Source: a bacterium
GTDB taxonomy: Bacteria; UBP15; UBA6099; DSWB01
Reading direction: 5' to 3'
Length of the DNA: 12,742 nucleotides
Assembly: GCA_020061125.1 (NCBI GenBank)
Contig: JAGUYV010000020.1
Location: 1-12,742 of the forward strand
In this document: piece after piece, positions 1 to 9,100 of the stretch
How the letters are laid out: each line of letters begins with the position of its first letter
Position numbering within the stretch: position 1 is the first letter of the stretch
Made by a program: the position numbers and the translations under genes
The notes under the pieces: model-generated
What the model was told of the DNA's origin: nothing
Databases searched by the model: none
The model's input: only the letters and a program-made list of their open reading frames with translations

Positions 1-1176
1 GGCCCGGCCCTGGCCAACGCCGACCTCGGAGGCGGCTCCCGCACCCTATACGAGGAATTGAACCTGCGCAAAGTGCGCTCGGGCATCGTGTTCAACCCCA
101 TCAGCCGCGGCGCGCGCGACTGGCTGCGCCCCAGCCGGTTCGAAACCGCTCAATACGCCATGTGCCTCAAAGCCCGCCTGGATTTCGGCATCTTCGACCG
201 CAGCGTCATGCGCCGCGCCGTGCATTACATCCAGGACTGCCGCCGCCTCCCGCGCCTGTTCATGGTCTTCCTTCCCGGCCTCGATGGACACACTCACCGG
301 CACGGGACGCGCGCACAGCACGGCTATGTCAAAACCGTGCTCGACCCGCTCTTCGGCAGACTCCTTGACGCCCTGCGCGAACACGACCCCGCGCGCTCCG
401 ATCTCCTCAACCATTACTCGTTCGTGCTCACTTCCGGCCATGGCGCCGCTGCCTGCCGGCAGGATACGCAGCACGCCGTGAACAACGAACTCGTAGCCGG
501 CATCCTGCGCGATAACGGGCGTATCCCTCATTACTTCGCCACTTCAGAGCGGCTCAAATCCGTGGATTCCATCCTTCTGAACCATGGCGGCAGCATGCAC
601 ATAGCCGTTAAAAACGGGGAAACACGCCACTGGTACGATCCGCCCCGTCTGCGACAGGATCTTTTCGCGCTTGGCGCCGCCCTTTTCGATGCATCTCACA
701 CATCCCGCAGCGGCGTCCACCCCGATTGGCTCGATCTGATTCTTGTTAAGGACGCGGAAAGTAAAACATATCTTGTGCTTAAAGAACATAAGGTTTACAG
801 CGCTGACAAGTTTTTTTCAGCAAATCAGCACCGCAACGATTATCCCGCTGCCGCTGCGCGCGCTCATGGCCACTTCGCTCAACGGAGCGCGGACCTGATC
901 CTTTTGTCCAACTATGGCCAGGGATTCCACTTCACTGACGGCGAACCTCTGGCCGCGGCGCATGGCGGCCTGTCTTCTTTGGATTCTCTTGCAACACTGT
1001 CGTTCGCGGGAAAGCGAGTGAATGCAACATCCATCCCGGAGGCATGCATCACGCAATCGGCGCCAACGATCGCCAGCCTGTTTGATACTCCCATGCCAAC
1101 GGCACAAGATGATCCCTTCCCCATCATCACCAAGACTTCGTTTTCAAATCTCTTTTCTAATGGTTTAACGGATTAA
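1..1176 (+). CDS. Alkaline phosphatase superfamily protein (type I phosphodiesterase/sulfatase-like), C-terminal part
   Basis: The reading frame is open from base 1 and ends at TAA 1174-1176, so the true start is upstream of the window; the TTG at 58 is internal. The visible part carries second-half landmarks of the metal-dependent alkaline phosphatase/NPP superfamily. These are LPGLDGHTHRHG (Asp at 283-285 with His four residues later, the DxxxH metal pair), FVLTSGHG (421-444), where the family normally has S-D-H-G, and AAAHGGLSSLDSL (His at 961-963), the usual late HG metal ligand. An 'APTIASLF...P' tail follows, as in many members. The nucleophile Thr/Ser and first metal Asp would lie before the window. 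Members hydrolyse phosphate or sulfate mono/diesters, often outside the cytoplasm; the substrate cannot be told. Oddity: Gly replaces the Asp of the SDHG motif (436-438), so activity is uncertain. The gene converges on the M50-like gene, and no clear terminator follows it. Confidence 0.75.
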   Translation, partial: GPALANADLGGGSRTLYEELNLRKVRSGIVFNPISRGARDWLRPSRFETAQYAMCLKARLDFGIFDRSVMRRAVHYIQDCRRLPRLFMVFLPGLDGHTHRHGTRAQHGYVKTVLDPLFGRLLDALREHDPARSDLLNHYSFVLTSGHGAAACRQDTQHAVNNELVAGILRDNGRIPHYFATSERLKSVDSILLNHGGSMHIAVKNGETRHWYDPPRLRQDLFALGAALFDASHTSRSGVHPDWLDLILVKDAESKTYLVLKEHKVYSADKFFSANQHRNDYPAAAARAHGHFAQRSADLILLSNYGQGFHFTDGEPLAAAHGGLSSLDSLATLSFAGKRVNATSIPEACITQSAPTIASLFDTPMPTAQDDPFPIITKTSFSNLFSNGLTD

Positions 1177-1358
1177 TGACGGGTCAGTACAGGTGCTTTC
1201 TTCAAGTTCAACTACCCTCTGCGCCCGTTGCATGCGCTCGAAGATCAAAATTATTTATCAACAATAGTCGTAATTGCATTCATCGTTTTCGAGTATTAAT
1301 TTCACATCGCATGCAATACCTATATGCTCATATATTTAACTTTTTCATGTTTCACACT

Positions 1359-1366
1359 GACCGGTC
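1359..1366. other. 8-bp palindrome GACCGGTC in the convergent spacer
   Basis: The 232-base spacer 1177-1408 between the two converging genes is AT-rich and holds no supported gene. Its only sharp symmetry is GACCGGTC, followed on the + strand by a T-rich run (TTGGTTTTTATTT). The palindrome is too tight to form a normal terminator hairpin, so it may be a protein-binding site, a weak transcription end or chance. Confidence 0.2.
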
Positions 1367-1408
1367 TTGGTTTTTATTTCCATATACTGGTGATATCTTC
1401 TGTGCGGT

Positions 1409-2077
1409 TCATCTGAATATTGGCCTTGCCATAATAGCGTTGACTATGAATTTTCCATTTTCCATTGTGTTCCGGAACGCACTGTCCAGGAATCCAATCA
1501 CTGTTTGATTTTCCTGGACAGTACATATCAGTATTCCATAGACAAGGACATTCATGAGAAATATGAAGGATAGAGAAAAAATCACGCCTGTCCTCTTGAT
1601 GTCAGATTGTCCAACCCTGATTGACCACATTGTGAGAAGCAAATGGAAGGCGAGCGAAAACCCCATCAAAGAAAGGAATATTTTATCGTAGGGTGATTTT
1701 GACACATGGTATAAAAGAGTGAAACAGATTGCGTACAGCGGAAAGAAGTATGGCGCCAGCAGTATTAAAAAGTTTTCCTTTGTGTATGTGACAAATCCTC
1801 CGGCGTTCTGCGATGCGTAAAATTCCTCGACTCTTGCACCGAACAACATAGCCCATAATGCGTGTGCCAGCTCATGTCCAAATATATGGAAGATGATATA
1901 TTTTCGAAATAAAAAGTGGAGGGGAAAATAGATCGCAAAGCCAGCGGAAAGATAAATGATACTTCCCTGTGAAAATGCGTTCATCGGTTTGAACAGCTCT
2001 ATAAAGGCTTGTACGCACCCGATAGATGCAAACATGAGAAAGAATGCAATTAATAGCTTAATAACACGCTTGATCAA
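1409..2077 (-). CDS. M50-like (site-2-protease-type) membrane metallopeptidase, 222 aa
   Basis: This is a polytopic membrane protein with about six hydrophobic segments (residues about 5-26, 40-57, 60-79, 102-124, 133-152, 164-185). The zinc-protease motif HELAH at residues 68-72 lies in the third segment. It is followed by a Gly-Gly strand (GGFVTYTKEN, 93-102) and LLAPYFFPLY (106-115), a pattern I associate with M50/M50B-like peptidases, which cleave substrates within the membrane. A conserved-looking GQSD (156-159) could supply a third metal ligand; that is inference, since the classical NPDG motif is absent. The start is awkward: TTG at 2077 has an in-frame stop (TGA 2083-2081) just upstream and no clear Shine-Dalgarno; the next Met is residue 15. 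The gene is clearly AT-richer than its neighbours, which may indicate transfer. Its 3' end contains a perfect inverted repeat. Substrate and pathway are unknown, and no sigma/anti-sigma partner is adjacent. Confidence 0.75.
   Translation of the reverse strand: MIKRVIKLLIAFFLMFASIGCVQAFIELFKPMNAFSQGSIIYLSAGFAIYFPLHFLFRKYIIFHIFGHELAHALWAMLFGARVEEFYASQNAGGFVTYTKENFLILLAPYFFPLYAICFTLLYHVSKSPYDKIFLSLMGFSLAFHLLLTMWSIRVGQSDIKRTGVIFSLSFIFLMNVLVYGILICTVQENQTVIGFLDSAFRNTMENGKFIVNAIMARPIFR
1481..1522. repeat. Perfect 12-bp inverted repeat (hairpin) inside the 3' end of the M50-like gene
   Basis: ACTGTCCAGGAA (1481-1492) and TTCCTGGACAGT (1511-1522) are exact reverse complements. Inside them AATCA (1496-1500) pairs with TGATT (1506-1510) around the 5-base loop CTGTT, leaving only a 3-base bulge (1493-1495). 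The result is a 42-base near-perfect hairpin. It falls on codons about 186-199, just after the last membrane segment of the M50-like protein. It has no U-tract typical of a terminator on either strand. It could be an mRNA 3' hairpin, an operator or a tiny mobile palindrome. Confidence 0.8.
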
Positions 2078-2555
2078 GTGTCATTTACCAAACTTTTCAA
2101 CGGTTTCGAACAGATGTTCAGGCGCATTTTTACGGAATTTCTTCTCCAGAATATATGTTTATTATTTACACCTTCGGTATCATTGTTTGCCATTTTAAGC
2201 AATATTCGACTCATCAATGGATATGAATATGATTACGATAGTGTTTCTCACCCTCTCATGAGGTGCGCTGCTGTGAAAACCAGGCTGTGGCAATTCCATT
2301 GTGAGTAAAAAAACGCCCTCCCATATCTAAAAATGGCGAATATCTGGCTGTCATGTTAGCTTGCATTGCCGTCAAATCGAACATGTGGATTATTCAATCT
2401 ATCTTATATTGTTTGATTTTTACCTTCTTTCTGGTGGACAACACCATGGTTTAGATTGTCAAATTGAATTGGGCTTTTGTACGCTCAACAGGATATATCA
2501 CTTCTGTAGAATTCATCGCTGCAATAATTGGATTAGACACAAATGTCATGTTAAA
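2078..2555. other. AT-rich spacer between cheW and the M50-like gene, no supported gene
   Basis: I see no convincing gene here. On the minus strand a 39-codon frame starts at ATG 2193-2191 and ends at TGA 2076-2074, overlapping the TTG start of the M50-like gene as TTGA. Another frame of the same strand reads protein-like residues (NAPEHLFETVEKFGK) up to a TGA at 2083-2081. Neither has a clear ribosome site tied to a good start. A T-run on the minus strand (complement of about 2308-2314) follows only a 4-bp CGCC/GGCG stem, too weak to call a terminator. Confidence 0.5.
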
Positions 2556-3035
2556 TTATCGAACACCGCCCGACAGTGTCTGTGCTTCCTCTTCAGAAAA
2601 TATGGAATTCAAATCAAGCAGAATAATAAGCCTGTCACGGACTTCAGCCACTCCCTTGATAAATTGGCTTCCAACGGTTGATCTGGAAATTTGCGGCATG
2701 TGTCCAATCTCATTGTCCAGCAACTGAAAGACCTCAAAAACGCGATCTACAATCAGGCCCACGGAAAACGCCTCAAGCTCCACGAGTACGATTCTTGTTT
2801 CCTTGGTAGGCTCGGCGGCGGCCATTCCAAAGCGCTTGCGCAGGTCCACGATGGGAATGATCTCGTTTCGCAGATTTATGACGCCTTCAATGAAATCCGG
2901 GTATTTCGGAATTGCAGTGATATCAGAAAGCCGCTCAACTCCTTTGATTTTCATGACATCTAGTGCAAATACCTCTTTTCCAAGTGCAAAACTGACATAC
3001 TGGTTAATCGCGGTCGAGGCTATTTTCTTCCCCAT
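2556..3035 (-). CDS. cheW: CheW-like chemotaxis coupling protein, 159 aa
   Basis: This is a single CheW domain filling almost the whole protein (about residues 10-150), the usual length for CheW. Family hallmarks are VSFALGKEVFALDVMKIKGV (14-33), FIEGVINLRNEIIPIVDLRK (48-67), the second-half VGLIVDRVFEV, and the closing FIKGVAEVRDRLIILLDLN. CheW links chemoreceptors to the CheA kinase in cytoplasmic arrays. The start ATG (3035-3033) is the first possible one, since a TAA lies a few codons upstream in frame. A Shine-Dalgarno AAGGGAG (complement of 3049-3055) sits 13 bases before it, longer than ideal. It lies 122 bases behind the giant dockerin protein with a promoter of its own. No receptor, cheA or cheY is in the window, so it is an orphan here. 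The two-beta-barrel CheW pattern is strong; which sensory system it serves is unknown. Confidence 0.9.
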   Translation of the reverse strand: MGKKIASTAINQYVSFALGKEVFALDVMKIKGVERLSDITAIPKYPDFIEGVINLRNEIIPIVDLRKRFGMAAAEPTKETRIVLVELEAFSVGLIVDRVFEVFQLLDNEIGHMPQISRSTVGSQFIKGVAEVRDRLIILLDLNSIFSEEEAQTLSGGVR

Positions 3036-3123
3036 GATGCTTTATTTGCTCCCTTGACTAATAAAACGCACGAAACGCACGCCATCAGTTGCGGATACCA
3101 GAAACGAAACACAAATCTCCAAT

Positions 3124-3153
3124 ATTATAAGGGATATTTGATATTTCTGGCAG
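3124..3153 (-). promoter_or_regulatory. Predicted sigma-70-type promoter for cheW
   Basis: On the minus strand, CTGCCA (complement of 3148-3153, 4 of 6 to the -35 consensus) is followed after 18 bases by a perfect TATAAT (complement of 3124-3129). The site begins directly behind the stop codon of the giant gene and gives a leader of about 80 bases to the cheW ATG. The 8-base word TGCCAGAA occurs twice at 17-base spacing across the giant gene's stop and this -35 element. Confidence 0.55.
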
Positions 3154-3157
3154 TTCA

Positions 3158-6100
3158 TCAGTTCTGGCATAGTCCTGTAGGCGGAGTCATGAGACTGCGG
3201 CCAAAAGTGGCCTTGAGAAGCACGAAGTCCGTGATGTCAACGACCGTGTCTCCATTGATGTCTATGTCGCTGTTGTACCCTGTCTGTCCACTGCTCAACC
3301 CATAGGACCCTCGCATAATCAGAAAATCCTTGATGTCTATCAGTCCATCGCAATTGGCGTCGCCAGCGGTTGGACCCGCGCCCAGTGCAGGCACGGTGAT
3401 GGACGCAAATCCCGTCCCGATGGAAACCCCTGTTTTGACACGAAAATATCCATGGCCATTTTCAACGAATTCGTCATCGTATGCGAAGGGAGCGGTATCA
3501 GGAATCACCAGGCGAACGCTGAAAAGCTCACCGGATTGGGCATTTTCGTAAACTATCTTGAAATCGCCGCTGCTGTCCGTGATGCCGGAGGAGACCACGG
3601 CGTTTGTCAAATCCAGCAACTGGACACTCATGCCGGTCACAGGGGTTTTGGGGTACCCATTGACCGTTGGACCGGCTGAAGTGTCATAGGCAAGGACCCT
3701 GCCCTGCACGCCTGTAGAACCATAGACCGCGATTCCGTTCGAGGACGGTTCACTCTCCAGGCCGTCCGCGTCAAGGGCTGTCACATAGTAATAGTAGGTA
3801 ACGCCGTTTGTGAGGCCCGAATCAATGTAAGTGCGGATGGTGACGGTGGCGGCGTTGATTTGCTCAAATCCGGAGACGCTGTCCGTGCTGCGGAATACAT
3901 TGTAACCTTCAAGGTCCTGCAGGGGTGAGCCGTCGGAATTTGTGGTGGGAGCGGACCAGCTCAAGGACGCGCCCGAGTCCAGGGAGACCACGGCAAGCCC
4001 TGTGGGCGGCGCCGGGGGCAGGCTGCCGGAATCGTTCGGAGTCACTGCGGTTTCCGCGGAGTTGGCGCTTTCGTTGGGCGGCACGGCCGTGTCCAGCGCG
4101 GTAACAACATAGTAATATGTCGTTCCGTTGGTCACCGTTGTATCGGCGTAAGTGGCCTGGGTGACTATTGAGGAGTTGATGAGCGAATAATTGCCGCCCG
4201 TGGTGACGCTGCGGTAAACATTGTACCCCTGCAAATCCGTGAGAACGGACTCGTCGGTGTTGACCAGAGGAGCGGTCCAGGTCAGGGTGACCTGGGAATC
4301 GCCGGGCGCGGCGAGCACATTGTCCGGAGGCATGGGCGTGGCGTCATCGGCGTTGCGCGGCGTGGCGGAAACCAGGTCGGAGAGCGGGCTTTCATTTCCG
4401 GCCTGATCCTGGGCGGTGACTGTGTAATAATATGTGGTTCCGCTGGTTATGGAAGTGTTGTCAACATATTGTGTGGCCGTTGCGGGGACAAGATCGCCCT
4501 TGACATCGTAGCTGTCAACAAATCCGTCGCCGTCGTTGTCCGCGCCGTCGAGCGCGTTCTGGGGGGTGGAGGGCGGCTGGCCCGGGACCAGGGAGCGGTA
4601 CACATTGAACCCGGCGAGGTCGGTGAGCGCGGAGCCGTCGGCGTTGGCGGCTGGCGGGGTCCATGAAATCGTGACATATTCATCGCCCGGATCGCCGGTG
4701 ATATCGCCCGCGAGCGCGGACACCGCGGACGGCGCCTGCGGCGCCAGGGTGTCGAAGGGCCGCGCCTCGCGCTCCAGGGTGTTGGTGTCCTCGTTGGGCG
4801 CCGCGGCGCTGTCCTCCGCGCGCACCACAAAGTAGTAGCGCGCGCCATTGGTCAATCCCGTAACGGTGTAGCTCGTGTTCTGTGTGGTGTATGTGGGCGA
4901 CGAGTAATTCTGGAGGCCCGAATAGCTGGCCTGATAAATATTGTAGATCACAGGCGGAGAATTGTCCGTGGCCGTGCTCCAGGACAGGGACACAGTGTTG
5001 CCCTGCCCTGTGTCCAGGGCAGAGGCCAGGCCCGCGAATGCCGGGGCCGTGGTGTCCGCCGGGATGGCGGAACGCTCTACGGTGTTCGTTTCCTGGTTGC
5101 CGCTTGTGCTGGCGTCGGCCGCGCGCACCACGAAGTAATATGCGGTTCCATTGTTGAGTCCGGACACTGTGTAACTTGTGTTTGTAGTAGTGTATGACGC
5201 TGATGCGAATGTCTGCGCGCCCGATGTGGTGGCTTGATAAATGCTGTATGTGATGGGCGGCGAGTTGTCCGAAGCCGCGGCCCATGTCAGAAGAATTTCG
5301 CCCCCGGCGGCGGTGTCCGAGGCTGACGCCAGGCCCCCGAAAGATGGCTGCACAACATCGGTAGGCGTGATGATGAGCGGCGTGGAGTGGGTGGATGTGT
5401 TGCCGTAGCTGTCTTTGGCGCGCACCACGAAATAATAGGGCGTGTTATTGGTGAGGCCCGTGATTGTCGCACCCGTTGCGGTGGTGGTTGTGGACACCGC
5501 CACGAAACTCGGGGTTGCGTTCTGCGCGTAATAAATATTGTAGGTTATGGGCGTGCTGGGATCCGATGCGGCGGTCCAGGCCAACTCGACCTGCCCGCCC
5601 TGGGTGGTGTCCGTGGCCGAGGCCAAGCCACCGAATGCTGGCGCCTGGGTGTCGGATGGCACGAAAGTGAGGCGCGCTGTGTTGGAGTCGGAGTTCGCGG
5701 CCGCGGAGGCGTCAACGGCGCGCACTCCCACATAGTAGAGGTTTCCGTTCGAAAGGCCCGTGATGGTGGTTCCGGTGGCCGTGCCCGCGGCGGTTGCGGC
5801 CGGCGGTTTGGACCAGAACCCCGTGGGGCTGGTGGCGTAATAAATGTCGTAGTGGTCAATGCCGCTGTTGTCTGTTGCCGCAGTCCATGTGAGAACCCCT
5901 GCGCCGCTGGTCTGTGCATCGGCCAAGGTTTTGATGCCCGCGAATGTGGGCGCGGTGAGGTCGCTGGGCGCGGCGGAAAGCTCCACGGCGTTTGTGGCCG
6001 TGTTGGCGGTGGGCGAGGCGCTGTCGGACACGCCGATGCTGAAGGAGTAGGTTGCGCCGTTGGTGAGGCCCGTGACCTGGTAGGGCCTGTACTGGGTCGT

Positions 6101-9100
6101 GGCCACGGGCGCGCCCCAGTCAAAGGCGGCCGGGGGAATGCGCATATATATGGAATAAACAAGCGGAGTGCTTGGGTCGCTTGCCGGACTCCAGTTCAGC
6201 TCGATCACGCCGCCAAGCTGCTTGTCCGTGGCGGAGGTAATGCCCGCGAATGATGGCGCGGTCTGGTCCGTTGGCGTGGCCGAAAGCTCCACAACATTAG
6301 TGTCGGAAACGCCGCCGGCGTCGCGCGCGCGCACCACGATGTAGTACGGAACATTGTTCGCCATGCCCGTAAGCAGCGCGGAGGTCGCCGTGGTGGTCGT
6401 GGCCGGGCTGGCGAAATTCTGGCCGCCCGAAGTTGTGGACCGGAACACTTCATAGGAAATGGGCGTGGCCGGATCCGCGGCCGCAGCCCATGAGGCCGTC
6501 AGCGCTCCCGAGGTCATGGCATCCGTGAGGCCCGTGACGCCTCCGAACACAGGCGCAGTTCCATCGTTGGGTCTGGCGCTTTTCTGCACCGTGTTGGTTT
6601 CCTGAAGCCCGCCCGTGTCCTGCGCCCTGACCACAAAATAATACATCTGCCCGTCGGTCAGTCCGGTGGCGGTGTATGTCGTGGTGGCCACGGCCTGGTA
6701 TGTCCACGAAGAGTAGTTCTGCCCGCCGGAAGAAGTGGCGGCGTAGATGTTGTAATAAATGGGCGAAGACACATCCGTTGCCGCAGTCCAGGAAAGCAGA
6801 ATTTCGCCGGTGTTGCCCGTGGCCGTGGCCGACGCCAGCCCGCTGAACACCGGGGCCGCGCCGTCCGTTGGCTTGACCGCGCACTGGGCCGTGTTTGTGT
6901 CCTCGTTGGGAGGCGCGGCGCTGTCCTCCGCACGCACCACATAATAATATGTCGTGCCATTCGTGAGTCCGGACAACACAACCGCGGCAGTGGCTGAAAA
7001 CTGGTAATCCCAACTCGCGAAATTCTGCGCACCCGAGGCTGCGGCCTGGTAAACATTGTAGTAAACGGGCGTTGTGTTGTCCGACGCCGCGGACCAGAAC
7101 AGCTTCACCTGGCCGTCCGCGCCCAGGTCCGCGCACGAGGACACTCCGGAGAACACGGGGTCGAGCACATCCGTGGGCGTGGCTGAAAACGCGAGCGTGT
7201 TGGAGTCGTAATTGCCGCTGGCGTCAAAGGCGCGCACCCCAAAGGTGTATTGCGTTCCGTTGGTCAAACCGGATACATCATAGGATGTGGCCGTTGTGGT
7301 ATACACCGCGGTGCTGAAGGAAACCGAAGCCCCGGCTTCCACGAAAATGGCATAGGTGACGCTGCCCGACTCGTCGGACCCGGCATTCCATGACAGGCTG
7401 ACCGTGCGGCCGCTGCCCGCGTCCACCGCGGACACCAGCCCGCCGAACACCGGCGGTGTGATGTCCGTGGGTGTCGCCTCCCCAAACACCGTGTTGGTGC
7501 TTGCAAGGCCTGCGGAATCCTCGGCGCGAACCAAGAAATACTGTTTGATGTCATTGTCGAGGCCCGAAAGCGTAAGCGTCGTAACGCCGGTTACGCTTGT
7601 GGCCAGGGACATGTCATCCGTGGCCAGGCCTGTGTAGATGTTGTATGTGATGGGCGGAGTGTCATCCGCGGCCAGAGACCACTCAATGGCCACCTCGCCT
7701 CCGATGCCCGTGTCCGTGGCGCCGGTCAGAAGCCCGCCCGAGGGCACGGCCCCGTCAGTGAGCATGAGTTGCTGCTCCACGGTGTTTGCGTCCATGTTGC
7801 CAAGGGCCGAGGAATCGCTGGCGCGCACAATGATGTAATAATCCTGGGCGTATTGCAGTCCCGCGCCGCTGAATGTGTGCGAGCCGAACTGGTCCGTGGA
7901 AAACAGCGGAGAGTTGAAATCCTGCCCTCCGGATGTGGTGGCCACGAAAACATGATAAAAAACCGGCAGAGTGTGGTCCGTGGCTTCACCCCAGGACAAA
8001 TGCATGGCCGGTCCAAGCCCGGACGCAGGCTCCTCCGCGTCCTCGGCCGTGGCCAGACCCCCGAACACCGGGGGATAACTGTCGGTCTCCATTACGACTT
8101 CGAGCGAATTGCCCGTGCTGGCGGCCGCGAACAGAATCCAGGGATCCGCGGCGATGCTCGAATCCGCGGCCACAATGCCCTGCGGATTCTGCCCAATGGA
8201 AAGCGGAGACCCCGACACTTCGGGCATGCCCGTCTGGGTTTTGAACACCCGCACATGATTCAATCCGGGCACGGTCACATAAACCAGCCCGATGTCCGGC
8301 ACAACGGCCACATCCTCGGGCGACGCGGAAAGCGCAGCCTGGGACACCACTGTATCCGTGGTTCCATCTATCATGTAAACCCGCTGCGCGCCCGCGCATG
8401 CCACGAAAATCCTGTTGTTCGCCTCGTCCACGGCAATGCCCCGCGGCCCGGCCCCCACCAGAATCGAACCGGTAATCGCGTCCGTGGCAGGATTTATGAT
8501 GCTGATGGTGTTGGATCCGCTGTTCGCCACATAAACCTTGCCGGTAACACTGTTTACCGCTACTCCATAGGGCGCATTGAATCCACCGATGAGCTGCGTG
8601 ACCGCATGCGTGTCCCCGTTTATCACCGACACCGTATTGTTGGTGTTGTTGGCGACATAAACCTTGTGGGACGGAGACCCGAAAGGCATGACCCCCACGC
8701 CCATGGGATTGGCGCCCACGCCAATAGGATACCCCGCACCCGTAAGCTCTACATCCATCCCCCCGCTCGCATCTATGACCGAAACCGTGGAATGCGTTTT
8801 ATTGGTCACATACACTTTGGGAGCGACGGCATCATTAAATACCGCAACCCCGTACGGGCTGGCCGCACCGCTGTTAAGCATAATCGAGCTTGTTGCCGGT
8901 GCTCCAAGATTGATTACGATGACGGTGGATGTGCCGAAATTCGTGTTATAAACCCTCTGAACCGCATGCGCATCAAGAACCGCCGCATCCTGCGGTCCCG
9001 TGCCCGGCCCCATATCTATACTCATGTTAAGAAATGGAGCGGCATTCGCAGCAACACCGGCGAGCAAACAAAAAAATGCAAAAACTGCCGTTATCACGGC

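Noticed and set aside
1176-1508. 110-codon frame on the + strand after the phosphatase gene
   Set aside because: It runs from a convergent spacer into the antisense of the M50-like gene, has no ribosome site and lacks protein-like composition.
2290-2340. Possible terminator for cheW on the minus strand (CGCC/GGCG stem then a T-run)
   Set aside because: The stem is only 4 bp with a long loop and lies over 200 bases past the cheW stop.
5387-6253. 288-codon open frame on the + strand
   Set aside because: It is antisense to the fibronectin array; the Gly/Arg/Val-rich repeats mirror the module repeats on the other strand.
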